Assembly: GCF_003013715.1 (NCBI RefSeq)
Contig: NC_072815.1
Coordinates: forward strand, 1,054,001-1,118,000
Reading direction: 5' to 3'
DNA: 64,000 bases
Source of the DNA: Candidozyma auris
Taxonomy: Eukaryota; Ascomycota; Pichiomycetes; Serinales; Metschnikowiaceae
Notes under the pieces: model-generated
What the model saw: the letters and a program-made list of their open reading frames with translations, nothing else
The model's database searches: none
Told to the model about the DNA's origin: nothing
In this document: positions 10,893-21,856 of the stretch, in pieces
Layout: each line of letters begins with the position of its first letter
How positions within the stretch are numbered: the stretch's first letter is position 1
Program-made: the position numbers and the translations under genes

Positions 10893-11552
10893 TTAGGCCT
10901 CCAAAGCAACTCTACCCTTGGGGTTGGTGACCTTGACACCCAAAGACTTGGCCTTGGTGACAATCTCGACTCTGTTCTTGGAAGAGACGTTGTGGGCAAT
11001 CTCAGCAGCGTGGGTCTTGTTGTGCATCAACAAGGCATCCAAGTCCTGAGTGTTTCTAACCAAGTAAACCTTGTAACCAGATGGGTTCAAGTACTTGGTC
11101 TTCTTGTTGGAACCGTAACCAATGTTTGGCTGACGGATGGTGCCTCTGAATCTTCTTCTGACACACGAGTCGATACCCTTCTGCTTTCTCCAGTTCTCGG
11201 CAACTCTCTTGTATCTGTCAGAGTGATGTCTCTTGAACTTCTTGGTGTACTTCTTAACAATCTTGACAGAGGACACTACTTGTTAGTATAATGATAAAAG
11301 GGAGTTTGAAGGGGGATGTGAACGAAGCTGAGGCTTATATTGAATTTGTGATGGAAAATTTGATGCTCTCGAGTTTCCATTGTACATCACACATCTTGGG
11401 AATCTTCATAAATGGTGAAATCGATGGGGTGAAAAATTCATCGTAATGGGGGATCACAAATTGGACATAAAAGATTTTGACTTCAGTTTCGTTTCGTTCG
11501 ATTCAAACAGCCAGCATGGACCTCTTCAACAAGGGTTTTCCAATTACATACT
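10893..11552 (-). CDS. RPL32: 60S ribosomal protein L32 (eL32), spliced
   Basis: eL32 is a component of the large ribosomal subunit. Exon 2 (11275-10893) encodes [19 protein letters not shown] through [11 protein letters not shown] and is full length relative to the family (127 aa against about 130). There is no in-frame ATG in the exon. Upstream on the minus strand lie TACTAAC (11288-11282) and TAG (ending 11276); the next base pair is TG. The only good donor, GTATGT, starts at 11551, and the base before it is A (exon end AAAA at 11552). Splicing therefore creates ATG as A^TG and gives mRNA context CCAAAAUGUCC. The intron is 276 nt. Coding exon 1 is thus a single nucleotide; the rest of exon 1 is 5' UTR. 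This gene converges on the kinase gene 125 bp away. Confidence 0.88.
11276..11551 (-). other. RPL32: RPL32 intron splitting the start codon
   Basis: Donor GTATGT (11551-11546), branch TACTAAC (11288-11282), then AAGTAG to the 3' splice site. Length 276 nt. Confidence 0.8.
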
Positions 11553-11715
11553 TTTGGCAGTGTTGTCAGTAAGCTGTAGAAAAGGAGGGCCTAAGTCGGT
11601 AGGTTATTAAAATTTTTCCCTGGGCATCCTGCGCGAGGACCGGTAGAGGATTGAGCGACTATGAGAAGAAAGTGGTCTATGTGCAGGTGGCGGGCCTTCT
11701 ATATCATGAGGTTTC

Positions 11716-11736
11716 AGCCCTAAATAATTGCACGTG
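11716..11736. promoter_or_regulatory. Tbf1-like and Cbf1-like sites upstream of RPL32
   Basis: AGCCCTAA at 11716-11723 fits the Tbf1 consensus ARCCCTAA, and CACGTGAC at 11731-11738 fits a Cbf1 box. Paired Tbf1 and Cbf1 sites are known at ribosomal protein promoters in Candida albicans. They sit about 165-185 bp upstream of the RPL32 donor exon. Confidence 0.65.
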
Positions 11737-11772
11737 ACACAACGTATTTTAGTGAAGCTTTTGGAATGGCGG

Positions 11773-11782
11773 TGGCTGCGAA
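11773..11782 (+). promoter_or_regulatory. TGGCTGCGAA motif copy 4
   Basis: Exact copy about 220 bp upstream of RPL32 exon 1, next to the Tbf1/Cbf1-like pair. Confidence 0.6.
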
Positions 11783-12262
11783 ACGGGTCAAGTGGGCACC
11801 AAAAGGGCCCATTATCGATGTGCTCCACATGTTGACTGAAATTCTTCAGTTAGTCAAAATCTAAATAGAGGTAAGTGTTACTCTAGAGTCGGTTGCGTGT
11901 GCTGGTATCAAAATTTTTTTCTACAGTTGTGCTTGGTAGTATCAGTTCTCCTTGTGTCATGAAGGGTATGTGTGATGGTGGGACTCTTAGGCTTTATCAA
12001 TGTATAGGCATGTGTATGTCTGCTTTGAGTATAGTTCACCCACACAATCAGGAGACGCCTTTGTGTCTTATACGATATTCATAGGTACCGAGATATATGA
12101 AGCTGCAGACAATTGCAAGCCTCAGTAGATTCATAGAGTCAGCGAAATGAAACTCAAGCATCATATGAAGGATATAAAGGAATATCCAGAAGGTTGGATG
12201 TCCTTTGAAATGCAGAGTGTTCTGTAGTGCTCGATACCAAGTAACATGCACGGCGGGCTCGA

Positions 12263-12272
12263 TGGCTGCGAA
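12263..12272 (+). promoter_or_regulatory. TGGCTGCGAA motif copy 5
   Basis: Exact copy in the same divergent gap, about 920 bp upstream of FMP27. Confidence 0.6.
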
Positions 12273-13187
12273 TTTCCAGTCCCCGACACTTTCCACAACT
12301 GATCGAAGGCTCAAAACACGCAAAGAAATTCAAAAACTACCATCAGGTAAAAACCTCCAAAATTTTAGGAAAGCAATGGGTCTTCACCTGTTGGGTCCCT
12401 GTGTGGCCCCTGTTGTGCCCAAGTGAGACATCACACGACCGATTCTGGCCAAGCCCACCAAATCTTAAAGTTAGTCGAGGAAAAGGGGCTCTTGACAGCA
12501 CATCGCTGAAGTACTAAGGGCTCTACTGTCTCATTCGAAGAGATAATCCAGTTGCTATATTAATGAAAGGCGGCTGCCTCGTCATGTTGTTCAAGCGAAG
12601 GGTCTCTGCGATGGACCATTGTTAAGCCTTGCACAGTGTAACTGTGCTTCTGAAGGGCAAATACCATGATCAAAACAGGAAAGTTACCTATGAGCTCTGA
12701 AAAAAGCAATCGGAAACTTGGGCTCATTTTTCGGTTTTGTCTGACCCAAAATCTTAAATTCTTCTCTTCCCCATCTCCACTACCTCGTAATAGTCTGCCA
12801 TATTCCTGCGCAACTTTACACTTTTACATATGCACGAGCCTTTAGCGAGAAACCACTCTGGTGAGAGTTAGCCAGGCAACTTGCTGAAAAGCAGCAATCC
12901 AATTTCTCAGTCCCACTTTGTGATTCATGCTTGTTCTCCTGGTCCATTCTTCCTGATTCGACTCTTGCACATTCCCAACTTTTTCTTTCCATTCCTATTC
13001 ATCTCTCTTGCTTGCTGCCAAACAGGGCTGATAGTAAACATCTGCCTCTCTGCACACTGCATGCTCTAAAAGTGTCTCCGAACAGAAACTCTACACATTT
13101 ATCAAGCCCCAACACATCCTCCCGAGATCTTACATTTACAAGCTCTCCCTCGCTCACCGTTCATATTCACTTCCCCATTTTACGTAA

Positions 13188-16100
13188 ATGCACTCGCTTG
13201 TTCACTGGGCCGGCGTTGCAGCGTGTTTGTGGGTTGCTGGCTGGCTTCTAGTGTACTGGCTCACGGGGAGCTGGTTGGGCTACATTAGCATCAATAACGG
13301 GGTATCGTTTAATCATGTTTGTTTGAAGCTGAGCAGACTCAAAGTTTACGCTGGCTCCGTACGGTTCCGTCTATGGGGGAACTCAAAACGGATGATAATC
13401 ACAGACTTGCGGGTGGAAATTCTCCCGAACCAAGATAACGGTAAGACGAAAAGGACGACTCTGCAGTCGAAAGGTAGTCCACTTGACAGCTCAGAGCCAA
13501 TTTCGATTTTTCCAAGGAGATTTCACTGGTTCTTTAGATTTCTTCTATGGCACTTCCCCACAGTCGACGTGGAGCTCAAGCTGTCGCAATTGGTGCTTTC
13601 ACGAGACTTAGTGGAACTCGAGAGGGCTCATTTGGTCTTAAAAAAGCAGACAAACGCTCACAGGAAGAAATCTTTGTATCTTGCGCTCGACGTGGCTTGC
13701 CAAAACATCTTGTCGTCGCCGCAGCTGGCTGCCTCAAAGGTGCCTCCGTTATCCATAGGAACGATCAATGTCCAGGCTAAAACAACCGTGAGTCCTTCAG
13801 ACGGGGTGGTCAACGATACGATAGTTCAGCTATTTTTGGACAATCTGGAGGTTGGAGCGTTTCAGATCCTCAGACACCTCTTCCAAGAGGACAAGGAGGA
13901 TGCACCTTCGCCGGCTACTGAATCCAAAGCCATCTCCAGAGAACAGCAGCTTCAAAAGTCAGTGGATAAGCTCACGCGTATCCATCAAAGGATCTCTCTG
14001 ACGTTCAAGGAGGTCTCTTTCAATATCAGCAACTCTCGCATATTAGGGATCCCATGTATCCCCACTTCTTCTACGTGTGATTTGGAAGAATACTTCTCTC
14101 ATGTTGATCCATCGCTATCTTTCACTATATCAGTGAAATCCTTGGCTGTCCAGGCTTCCCATCTAGCTAATACCGCTGCAGGATTCATGGCCCTTTTTAA
14201 TAACAAACTCGACAGGCCTATTCATTTGACCACATCTGCTGTACTTTTACAGATGTTTTTTGTTACGAGAAAATTTGATGAAACTACAAAGCTGTGGCAC
14301 TCCGATGTCGACGAGTTCCTCAACATACCTAATCTAGGGTTCTCCCTCAAGACTAACTTCCTCGATCACTTGGCAAAAGGATACGGATTCAAAGACTGTA
14401 CGATGGAGCTCTACTCCTCCGTTAGCAATCCTGTCTTAGACCTCAGCGTCAGTCAGATAGCCTTGCTTTCATATAATCGTATCTTGGCACAGAAGGTGAT
14501 GATTCTTCGGAAGCTCGCCAAAACACAACACCAGAGAACTCCTTCTGTCGGCACTCCACCTGGGGATGATCTTGACGACCAATCTCGTTCCAACTCTGAC
14601 TCCAGTCCTGAGACCCCTGTGGCTCACAGATTTGACACTCCTTACGACTCGACTAAGCACCCACCCACCACTCTTTTGGATAAGGCTGTCAGCCTACTTA
14701 ATGAATACTACCCCCAGATTGGCATAAAGATCACAGTTGAACAGCCACAGTATGTTATTCGTCTGGATGGCGAGCAAGTCAAGTTGGTAGACATCTCTTA
14801 TTCATTAATGTATTTTCATTTGCTTACAACAGCAAAGAACGATTACGATGCCAACTGCCATGTGCTTCATCCGTGTCTTAAGTTCTCTAGAAAGGTTGAT
14901 ATTCCTAGAGCTGATGAAAATCCACGTATAAGCGAAGAAGTGATTGGGTGTAATAATGCAGAGCTCAGGTTCCACGTTTTAAAGAACCTTCGTCTAAAAG
15001 TTTCAGGTTTAGTCGAGAATACCTTCGTCAACCTAGGTAAACCTGACGTGCTTAATGGACTCAATGAAATTATCACTAGTGTGACGAAGATCACATTCTT
15101 GAACTTACGCAATGGTTCGGTTAATCAGTTTTTAAATAATCGTCTAGTCGAAAATTTTGGGAGTGAGCCTTCAAAGAAGTCACATCGATCCAAGAATGAC
15201 AAGCGTTTTACAATGAGCAAATTCTACAGAACCTTGCCATCTTGGTTCGTATCTGCGAAGTTCGAAGTAAATGGTCTTCAAGCAGTGCTTGGGTCTACTT
15301 CACCACTTTTACCTCCAGAGCTCATTGCTGAATTATCAAAGAAGTCTACAGCTTTCATGACCGACTCAGAGCAACTAATCGAGCTAAAGATTCTCCATCA
15401 CCACATGGAGATCATCAACGAAGATGTCTCACTCATGAAAAATCGTCACGAATATAGTAGCTCAGAATCACTGGAGACACTTGCCCTTTCTACTGAGGGC
15501 TCTCTATTTTGGAAGGTACTGGCGGGCCTCAGAGGGCTCTCCCTTCATGCAAAGAAAAAGGCTACCAGAAGTTCCCCTTTGCTCACGGTTAATGAGTTTG
15601 GTGCATCGATTGCCGCTTTGAGACTTGATGAGGGGAACGAAATGATTGTTGATTCTAAGATTGACGAAATTGGAGGCTCAGTCGATAGAAAGAAAGTATT
15701 CACGATTCTTGGGCTGATACATTTAATTTTACAGACCATTGTCTTTCCGGTGAAAGAGATAAAAGCTGAAATAAGGAAGGACTTGGAACAATTCCAGAGG
15801 CATGAAAGGAGAGGAAGTTTTGTGGAGGAAGGTGGAGTTGTGAGATTCCAATTCAGTCTCGGCAAAATCAATTATCTTGCCAAGCTTTCAGACGAGTTCA
15901 AACTTCGTTTACAGGCATTTGGCGCAAACTTTACATCCAGAAACAATGTCTTTGATTCGAACGTTAACTTCATTCGTCTTTTGGCAGATTCGCCTCATCA
16001 CAAGAATTTGTGGTGCAGACTTGCATGCGTTGACTCCATCACCATCAAGCTTAATGACCCACAGGAAGATGAGAATATCATGATTTATTCATCTCATGTA

Positions 16101-19100
16101 CGCTTCTTCCAACCGAATTCATTTGTTGTTTATAAGCTTTTCGATAATATCTCTATCTTCATGAAGATTATCAAGCACCTTGTGAAATGCCTTAACTCGG
16201 AAAAGAAGAGTACAGTTGTATTCCCTACTGAGTCTCCTCCACTCAAGGTGCCAAATGTGAGATTCTGTGCAACAAATTTGACATACCTTATGGAAGACGA
16301 TCCTTTTGAAGTTGAGCTTGGCTTGCAATTTCAATTGGGCTTGGTTGAGCAGAGAAAGCGAATGGACATGCTTTCTGCTTTAGAAGAGAAAGTCAAGCAA
16401 ATGAAGTTGACGGAAGAAGAATTTGATCAAGCTCTTTGCCGAGTACGTTCTACGATTTCCGATCTGTGGATCAGGAAAGTCAGGGCTTACAAAGACTCCT
16501 TGACCAGGGAAATTGAGGAAAACAACAGGTATATTGTTGGCAATGAGCTTGATATCCCAGAGAGTGATAATGACAGAATCGTTGGGTATCCCTTCGTTCC
16601 ACCACTATTGAAAATTGTGATGTCAGACCTTGATATCCTCATAAAGTCTCCAGAATTCCCAATCTCGGAAATCTCCCAATATATCCATGATGTCGGTCAA
16701 GGTGTTCCCAAAGACACGAAATACAACCTCATGCTTCCAACTTACATCGATATGCACGTCAACGAGTTGAGAATGCACCTTAGAGACTATCCTCTTCCCT
16801 TGCTCCATTTGCCTAGAGCGTTGGATGCTAAAGGAAGAGGAAGAGCTTTAATGATGAAGGGTCATCTTGTCATTGGCGAAGCACTCTGCCTCGAAAAGGA
16901 ACATTTGAGGCAAATGGAGGTTCAGTTGAGCGATCCTTCGAGTGACTTGAACAATGATCTTCACAAGTATGACCATCTCACCATCAACAAATCCTTGAGT
17001 TCTGTGAAGATCTATACCGATATGGACGTCCAATTTGACTCGAATGGTCCCTGTCGTTTTGTTTGGGGTCAAGCTTACCAGTTTGGCATTCAACAAGTTA
17101 TGTTGAACTTCGACTCGTTTTCTAAACCTCCTGTGGACCCGTCAAATAAACTTGGTTTCTGGGATAAGTTGCGTATGCTTCTTCATGGGAAATTTTCAAT
17201 TCGAGCACAAGGATCCACTCAAGTCGAGGTTGCATTTAAGGGTGGAAGAGACCCGTACGATCTCTTCCCTCAGTCTGCTGGGTTTATTCTCTCTTTCAAG
17301 GATGAAGTGATTTGGAGAATCAATCATCATGACGACTCCTTGAGATTCTTCGATATCCTGGCCAAGACAGTTTCTTGGTATGTGCCAAATTACTTAGCTG
17401 CTCCCTTAATGTCATGGACAAGGGACAGCTCGAAGTCTATTTTTCTCCCCGATTTCCACCAAATGATCAATACGGTGCATGGTTATTATTTGTTGAGAAC
17501 CCGTAGCCATCCAACTTCCGAGGATGCTGAAAACCCTAACATTAATATTGAAGAGAAGATGGCAATCCAGTTGAGCGGTGGAATTCGGTATGTCGTCGGT
17601 TTTCTCCTACAAAGGCAGTCTTCTGATGGAGGAGTGACAAATGACTGTGTTCCCCACTATGATATTGTACCGTTCAATCCAGAATACACTTCTGAAGACC
17701 ACGATACGTATAAGTATTTCAGAAGTATTAAGCTACATATGACCATGTCGTTGGCTGCACATACAGATGACAGTTATAACACAATTCATTTGAGTCCTGG
17801 AACATTTAACATATTCTTCAAGTGGTGGAGCATGTTCCAAGGTAACATGATGCTCCCGATCAGAAAGGGAATTGTCTTTGGCGAAAAGAAGGCAAGCCCG
17901 AAGTTCTCTCAGCACTTATTTCTGAATAAGTTTTTGTTCAATGTCAGAAATTTATTCATCAGTCACATTTATCGTGGTGACTACTTTGATCAGGACGAGG
18001 ATTACGTTGAGTGTTTTGGTCTAAGAGCTCGCGTCAAAGACTTCACCGTTGATTTGCATCAGGAAAAAGAGGAACGTATCTCATTACACAAGTCTTCTGG
18101 TAAAGAAATCAAAGCTTTGAAAATGATTATGAAGCTAGGCGAAGTTAGTCTATCTGAGATCGATATGCGTCTGATGCATGCAAAGATCTTTAAGGATGTC
18201 TATCACCCAGGCCTGAAGAAGCATGGGCACTGCAAGGTCAAGATTTTTGACAATAACCGCCAGTGGTTCGATCCTAGAGACTTCCATGAGGCCTTCATTT
18301 CAAAAAGAGTAGAAACATTCAAGCTCGTTGAAGTTCACCCAATGGCATACTCTGAAAGGTTTTCATACATTAAGGATACTACCAATATATCACCAGGACG
18401 GAAAGATGAATCAGATAGAACTCATGACTGCAAGTTAAACATGCAAGACATCCACAGCCCACAGATCAATGTGCTCAAGCGAAGGCTTGCTGATTTGGAG
18501 CTGGTAAGTCCGCGAGATAGAGACAGTGACATCAAAAGAAGAATCAGTGCTTTGAAGGTTTTCATCAGGAAAGTCAACGAAGAAAAAGAGCATACGAGCA
18601 GACGACAGAGTGTTCAAGAAAACGTTAAGAAGAAAGAACATTTTCAGAACCGTTTTATTGTGACCTCAATGCTTTTTAAATGGAACGTGAAGATTCGAGA
18701 CATTTTCATCAAGTACTTATTATTCGCCCAGATGAAAGCCAAATCACGCAAGTTGCTTTCGTATGAGTTTGTCAGCATGTTGGAGAAAATTGTCAATAAC
18801 GAAGACGGCCGCTCGGACCGATTCTCCATAGTTTCGTCATCCGTTGGCGGGGAATCAGTGAGAGATAGGAAACTCAGTCAGACACTGATGGGTGTTGGTA
18901 GCTCCCAAGAACGCTTAGACAATTTTGATGCTATCCTAAGAGATGTCGCAGGCGATGAGAAGATAGCAGAAGATTACAAGATCGAGGTCATTGGTGTGCA
19001 AATTCAGTTCCATACAGAAGAGGTCATGGACACTGTTTCAATCTTATCGGCACCATTGTTAGAACTGAAGATACTCTCAGTTCTTCCTAAGAGTGATAAT

Positions 19101-20915
19101 CCTTTGGTCATAAATACCACAGTTCCTGAAAGGAGGCACGGTGTCTTGCTTCACGAAGCAAGTGTGTCTGTGCTCGAGAGGAAAGACGTGGAGCATGGAC
19201 ATAGCATATTGGAGGCAAATCCCTACGGCAGTATCTCCAACTGGCCACCTTGGCTTGGTGCAGAGACTTGCAAGGACAGTTCACTCATTAATAAGACGTT
19301 CTTGCCAATTGAGCGAATGTCGGTGATGATTACATACGATAAGGTCATGTCAGTCAACGAGGATAAGTCTGAGGACGAAATCGAAAGAAATGCTGATGAC
19401 AAAACTTTGGAAGAGCAGGCAGACTCCTCGCAAAATAAGCTTCGCGTGGATATACCGAAGGTGATGATCACATCTACTTCGAAGCAGTATCTTGCACTTT
19501 ACGCTACTGCTCTTAACTTGTTTCACTACTCCGACCCACTCACAAGTCAACTCAAAGAAAAGCTTTCGAAACTCAATTTCCAAACGGAGTTCGAAGACTA
19601 TCATGCAATGCACCAACGTTTGGTGAATCTACATTGTTATCTGATGACGCTCGGAACTTTATTAAGGGGCTACGGTTACAGACACGAGTATCTAGAGAAT
19701 GAGGAGCTCAACCAGTTCCTATTCCTCAATTCTGAGCTGGACGATACAATTAACGAAATTATGTTCACGGTGGAAGCGTTGCTTATGCGGGATGCCTTCA
19801 ATGACTCGTCCAGACAGACCGTCGCTGATTGGATTATCGGTACGGACGAGATTGTTCTTCACATGTTACAAGATGACAAGCAACCGATTTTGGACCTAAG
19901 AATTGAGGGCGGGACGTGTAAGAGAGTGTTGATGGATGACAATTCGAACGACAACAGAGTGCAGATCAAGAACATTCAGGGTAACAACTTGGTGAGGGGT
20001 GCGCCGTACAAACGATTTGTTGAGCCAGTGTATCCACCCGATGAAGATGATCTCATCACTGTCGATTGGTCAATGCAAAAGCCTATTGGTGGGATCAAGA
20101 TAATTGAGAACTTTGAGATCAAATCTAGGCCGTTGAAAATTAGAGTTGACGAGGTGACTGGAAGACAATTGATGCAATTTATCTTCCAGACAGACAAAGA
20201 GAGTGAGATAGAGAAGAGTACTTTGATCAAGATGAATAATGACTTGAAGAACAAGGACGACAAGGATGAGAAAGAAGACGATGAAGCGAACAAAGAAAAC
20301 AACGAGGACATTGACGACGACGCACTATCAGAGCAGGCGTCTCTCACGAGTACGACTGCCATTTCAGAGAAAGATACGAGGCTTGCTGTCTCACGAACAA
20401 AGACCAAAACAGTCAAAAAGAAAAGTTCTATGAAAGAGTCATCATTTTCTAGCGGAGATATGGGAGACTTTGAAGAAGACGTTGGCAAGATGATTGAAAG
20501 ATCAAAAAAGTATTTTAGTGTTACTAATATGAACTTTCAGCCCTTTGAAGTGATGATATCTTTGAAGCTCAAACGAGGATTTAGAAGATTGTTGAACGTA
20601 ACCGACTTCACTTTGCAGCTTCCGGGCTTTCACGTTGAAAAGGAGCTCTTGTCGATGTTGGACGTTGTGGAGATGATGAAATCAATGTTGATCAAATCAC
20701 TCTTTTCACATAGTGGTCAGCTCTTGAAGAACATGATGAAGACCAGTCGGCACAATCGCAAAAAAGACCGTTATTTGCGCAAAGAAGCTGAACGGATTCA
20801 AACTCAAACAAAGGACGGGACACACGTCTCCGGGTACCAAATTCAAGACAATCTGGGTTCAGATATCCCCTACAAAACTACTGAGGAACTTGTGCAAGGC
20901 CAAGTGAGGGCGTGA
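13188..20915 (+). CDS. FMP27: Bridge-like lipid transfer protein Fmp27/Hobbit
   Basis: Fmp27 (Hobbit family, metazoan BLTP2) is a very long repeating-beta-groove protein thought to carry bulk lipid between membranes at ER-plasma membrane contacts. The 2575-aa product starts with an N-terminal ER anchor (about residues 12-32, CLWVAGWLLVYWLTGSWLGY). It is followed by beta-rich sequence and the family GFWDK motif at 1323-1327. The C-terminal third includes conserved FVEPVYPPDEDDLITVDW and a Lys/Asp/Glu-rich low-complexity region (about 2345-2390) before the final Apt1-like part. The family is usually about 2500-2600 aa, so this looks complete. The ATG at 13188 is the first in frame and directly precedes the anchor. 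Confidence 0.93.
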   Translation: MHSLVHWAGVAACLWVAGWLLVYWLTGSWLGYISINNGVSFNHVCLKLSRLKVYAGSVRFRLWGNSKRMIITDLRVEILPNQDNGKTKRTTLQSKGSPLDSSEPISIFPRRFHWFFRFLLWHFPTVDVELKLSQLVLSRDLVELERAHLVLKKQTNAHRKKSLYLALDVACQNILSSPQLAASKVPPLSIGTINVQAKTTVSPSDGVVNDTIVQLFLDNLEVGAFQILRHLFQEDKEDAPSPATESKAISREQQLQKSVDKLTRIHQRISLTFKEVSFNISNSRILGIPCIPTSSTCDLEEYFSHVDPSLSFTISVKSLAVQASHLANTAAGFMALFNNKLDRPIHLTTSAVLLQMFFVTRKFDETTKLWHSDVDEFLNIPNLGFSLKTNFLDHLAKGYGFKDCTMELYSSVSNPVLDLSVSQIALLSYNRILAQKVMILRKLAKTQHQRTPSVGTPPGDDLDDQSRSNSDSSPETPVAHRFDTPYDSTKHPPTTLLDKAVSLLNEYYPQIGIKITVEQPQYVIRLDGEQVKLVDISYSLMYFHLLTTAKNDYDANCHVLHPCLKFSRKVDIPRADENPRISEEVIGCNNAELRFHVLKNLRLKVSGLVENTFVNLGKPDVLNGLNEIITSVTKITFLNLRNGSVNQFLNNRLVENFGSEPSKKSHRSKNDKRFTMSKFYRTLPSWFVSAKFEVNGLQAVLGSTSPLLPPELIAELSKKSTAFMTDSEQLIELKILHHHMEIINEDVSLMKNRHEYSSSESLETLALSTEGSLFWKVLAGLRGLSLHAKKKATRSSPLLTVNEFGASIAALRLDEGNEMIVDSKIDEIGGSVDRKKVFTILGLIHLILQTIVFPVKEIKAEIRKDLEQFQRHERRGSFVEEGGVVRFQFSLGKINYLAKLSDEFKLRLQAFGANFTSRNNVFDSNVNFIRLLADSPHHKNLWCRLACVDSITIKLNDPQEDENIMIYSSHVRFFQPNSFVVYKLFDNISIFMKIIKHLVKCLNSEKKSTVVFPTESPPLKVPNVRFCATNLTYLMEDDPFEVELGLQFQLGLVEQRKRMDMLSALEEKVKQMKLTEEEFDQALCRVRSTISDLWIRKVRAYKDSLTREIEENNRYIVGNELDIPESDNDRIVGYPFVPPLLKIVMSDLDILIKSPEFPISEISQYIHDVGQGVPKDTKYNLMLPTYIDMHVNELRMHLRDYPLPLLHLPRALDAKGRGRALMMKGHLVIGEALCLEKEHLRQMEVQLSDPSSDLNNDLHKYDHLTINKSLSSVKIYTDMDVQFDSNGPCRFVWGQAYQFGIQQVMLNFDSFSKPPVDPSNKLGFWDKLRMLLHGKFSIRAQGSTQVEVAFKGGRDPYDLFPQSAGFILSFKDEVIWRINHHDDSLRFFDILAKTVSWYVPNYLAAPLMSWTRDSSKSIFLPDFHQMINTVHGYYLLRTRSHPTSEDAENPNINIEEKMAIQLSGGIRYVVGFLLQRQSSDGGVTNDCVPHYDIVPFNPEYTSEDHDTYKYFRSIKLHMTMSLAAHTDDSYNTIHLSPGTFNIFFKWWSMFQGNMMLPIRKGIVFGEKKASPKFSQHLFLNKFLFNVRNLFISHIYRGDYFDQDEDYVECFGLRARVKDFTVDLHQEKEERISLHKSSGKEIKALKMIMKLGEVSLSEIDMRLMHAKIFKDVYHPGLKKHGHCKVKIFDNNRQWFDPRDFHEAFISKRVETFKLVEVHPMAYSERFSYIKDTTNISPGRKDESDRTHDCKLNMQDIHSPQINVLKRRLADLELVSPRDRDSDIKRRISALKVFIRKVNEEKEHTSRRQSVQENVKKKEHFQNRFIVTSMLFKWNVKIRDIFIKYLLFAQMKAKSRKLLSYEFVSMLEKIVNNEDGRSDRFSIVSSSVGGESVRDRKLSQTLMGVGSSQERLDNFDAILRDVAGDEKIAEDYKIEVIGVQIQFHTEEVMDTVSILSAPLLELKILSVLPKSDNPLVINTTVPERRHGVLLHEASVSVLERKDVEHGHSILEANPYGSISNWPPWLGAETCKDSSLINKTFLPIERMSVMITYDKVMSVNEDKSEDEIERNADDKTLEEQADSSQNKLRVDIPKVMITSTSKQYLALYATALNLFHYSDPLTSQLKEKLSKLNFQTEFEDYHAMHQRLVNLHCYLMTLGTLLRGYGYRHEYLENEELNQFLFLNSELDDTINEIMFTVEALLMRDAFNDSSRQTVADWIIGTDEIVLHMLQDDKQPILDLRIEGGTCKRVLMDDNSNDNRVQIKNIQGNNLVRGAPYKRFVEPVYPPDEDDLITVDWSMQKPIGGIKIIENFEIKSRPLKIRVDEVTGRQLMQFIFQTDKESEIEKSTLIKMNNDLKNKDDKDEKEDDEANKENNEDIDDDALSEQASLTSTTAISEKDTRLAVSRTKTKTVKKKSSMKESSFSSGDMGDFEEDVGKMIERSKKYFSVTNMNFQPFEVMISLKLKRGFRRLLNVTDFTLQLPGFHVEKELLSMLDVVEMMKSMLIKSLFSHSGQLLKNMMKTSRHNRKKDRYLRKEAERIQTQTKDGTHVSGYQIQDNLGSDIPYKTTEELVQGQVRA

Positions 20916-20975
20916 CCCAGACAAACATTCCATCATTAACATTTCATTATATATGTACGCATTCACCACAGCTTG

Positions 20976-21571
20976 TCATACATGCTGTCTCTTGACATCA
21001 TGATGAGCCGCCTGTTTCTTTCTCTTCCTTCTGTTCTCCTCGTTCTCACTCATATCATCGCCTCTCATTAGCGTCAGCTGGTCGCTGATGGCCAAGTCGG
21101 CCGTGTTGAAGCCCGGAATCCCGCTCACAGGCGTCTTCTCGAACTTCAAGGCGTTGCCTAACATCTCGGCGTCTAGCTCCCGAATAAGGTCTGGCTGCTG
21201 GCTCAAGTTCGGGTCGAGAAGAGCAGCTGGGACTGGTTTGGCCGGAGGGATCTGGTGTTTCCCAGGAAGATCCTGGATGTGGTTTTTATAGGACTTCCGT
21301 AGCTTGACACCTTTGGACCCGTCGGGTTTCGTGCGTTCCAACGACTTCGCTATGGGCTCCAATCCATAGAGCTTGAGAAGGTTATCTAGTGGTGATGGTT
21401 TTGGCGAGGAATATTGCGCTGGGAATTAGTACTTGATGCAAATGTCCTTTGAGAATTGTACATACCATTTGTGTCGATGAGGTAATAGCTGTCTCTGCCT
21501 TCGGCGATGGGCTCAGTCATGAGAGTAGAGGTTGTAGAAGGAGTGGTAGTTGAGACAGAATGTGCATGCAT
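20976..21571 (-). CDS. ROX3: Mediator subunit Med19/Rox3, spliced
   Basis: Rox3/Med19 belongs to the Mediator head-middle module and links activators and repressors to RNA polymerase II. Two exons join as 21571-21466 and 21418-20976, giving 182 aa. Exon 1 ends ...YYLIDTN plus one base; exon 2 continues QYSSPKPSPLDNLLKLYG, then the conserved block ARTKPDG-type segment (LERTKPDGSKGVKLRKSYK) typical of Med19. The basic C-terminal tail (NRRKRKKQ) also fits. The start is uncertain: an in-frame ATG at 21625 would add 18 hydrophobic residues and later ATGs exist; 21571 is my choice. It converges on FMP27 with only 60 bp between the stops. Confidence 0.85.
21419..21465 (-). other. ROX3: ROX3 intron
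   Basis: A 47-nt intron with donor GTATGT at 21465-21460, branch TACTAAT, then TCCCAG. Removing it joins the two frames into one Med19 protein. Confidence 0.85.
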
Positions 21572-21856
21572 TTGTACAGTAGTAAGCGAGCACACTAGGA
21601 CAAGCGAAATGGCTGCAAAAAACATCCTACACTACAAATGTCCCCATCTACAGTGTCCCCATCTACAGTGTCTTCATCGTTTTCTTGATTAGTAGCATCG
21701 ACAGGAAGCAAGCCACGGGATTAAACTGACGCCCGTGCATTCGCAAGGCAGCCAGGAGGCTCGTGCCAGCTCGTCTATAGTGCCCGTAGCAGCAGTCATA
21801 ATATACACTAGAGCCATCCAAGAGGAGGATGCATTTTCTACCACCCTTGGGGCCCC

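Larger units (their letters stand above)
11553..13187. other. Divergent intergenic region RPL32 / FMP27
   Basis: This 1.6-kb gap serves two divergent genes. The RPL32 side has a Tbf1-like AGCCCTAA (11716-11723) and a CACGTG box (11731-11736). Two exact TGGCTGCGAA copies lie at 11773 and 12263. The FMP27 side is pyrimidine-rich. No RNA gene was recognised. Confidence 0.5.
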
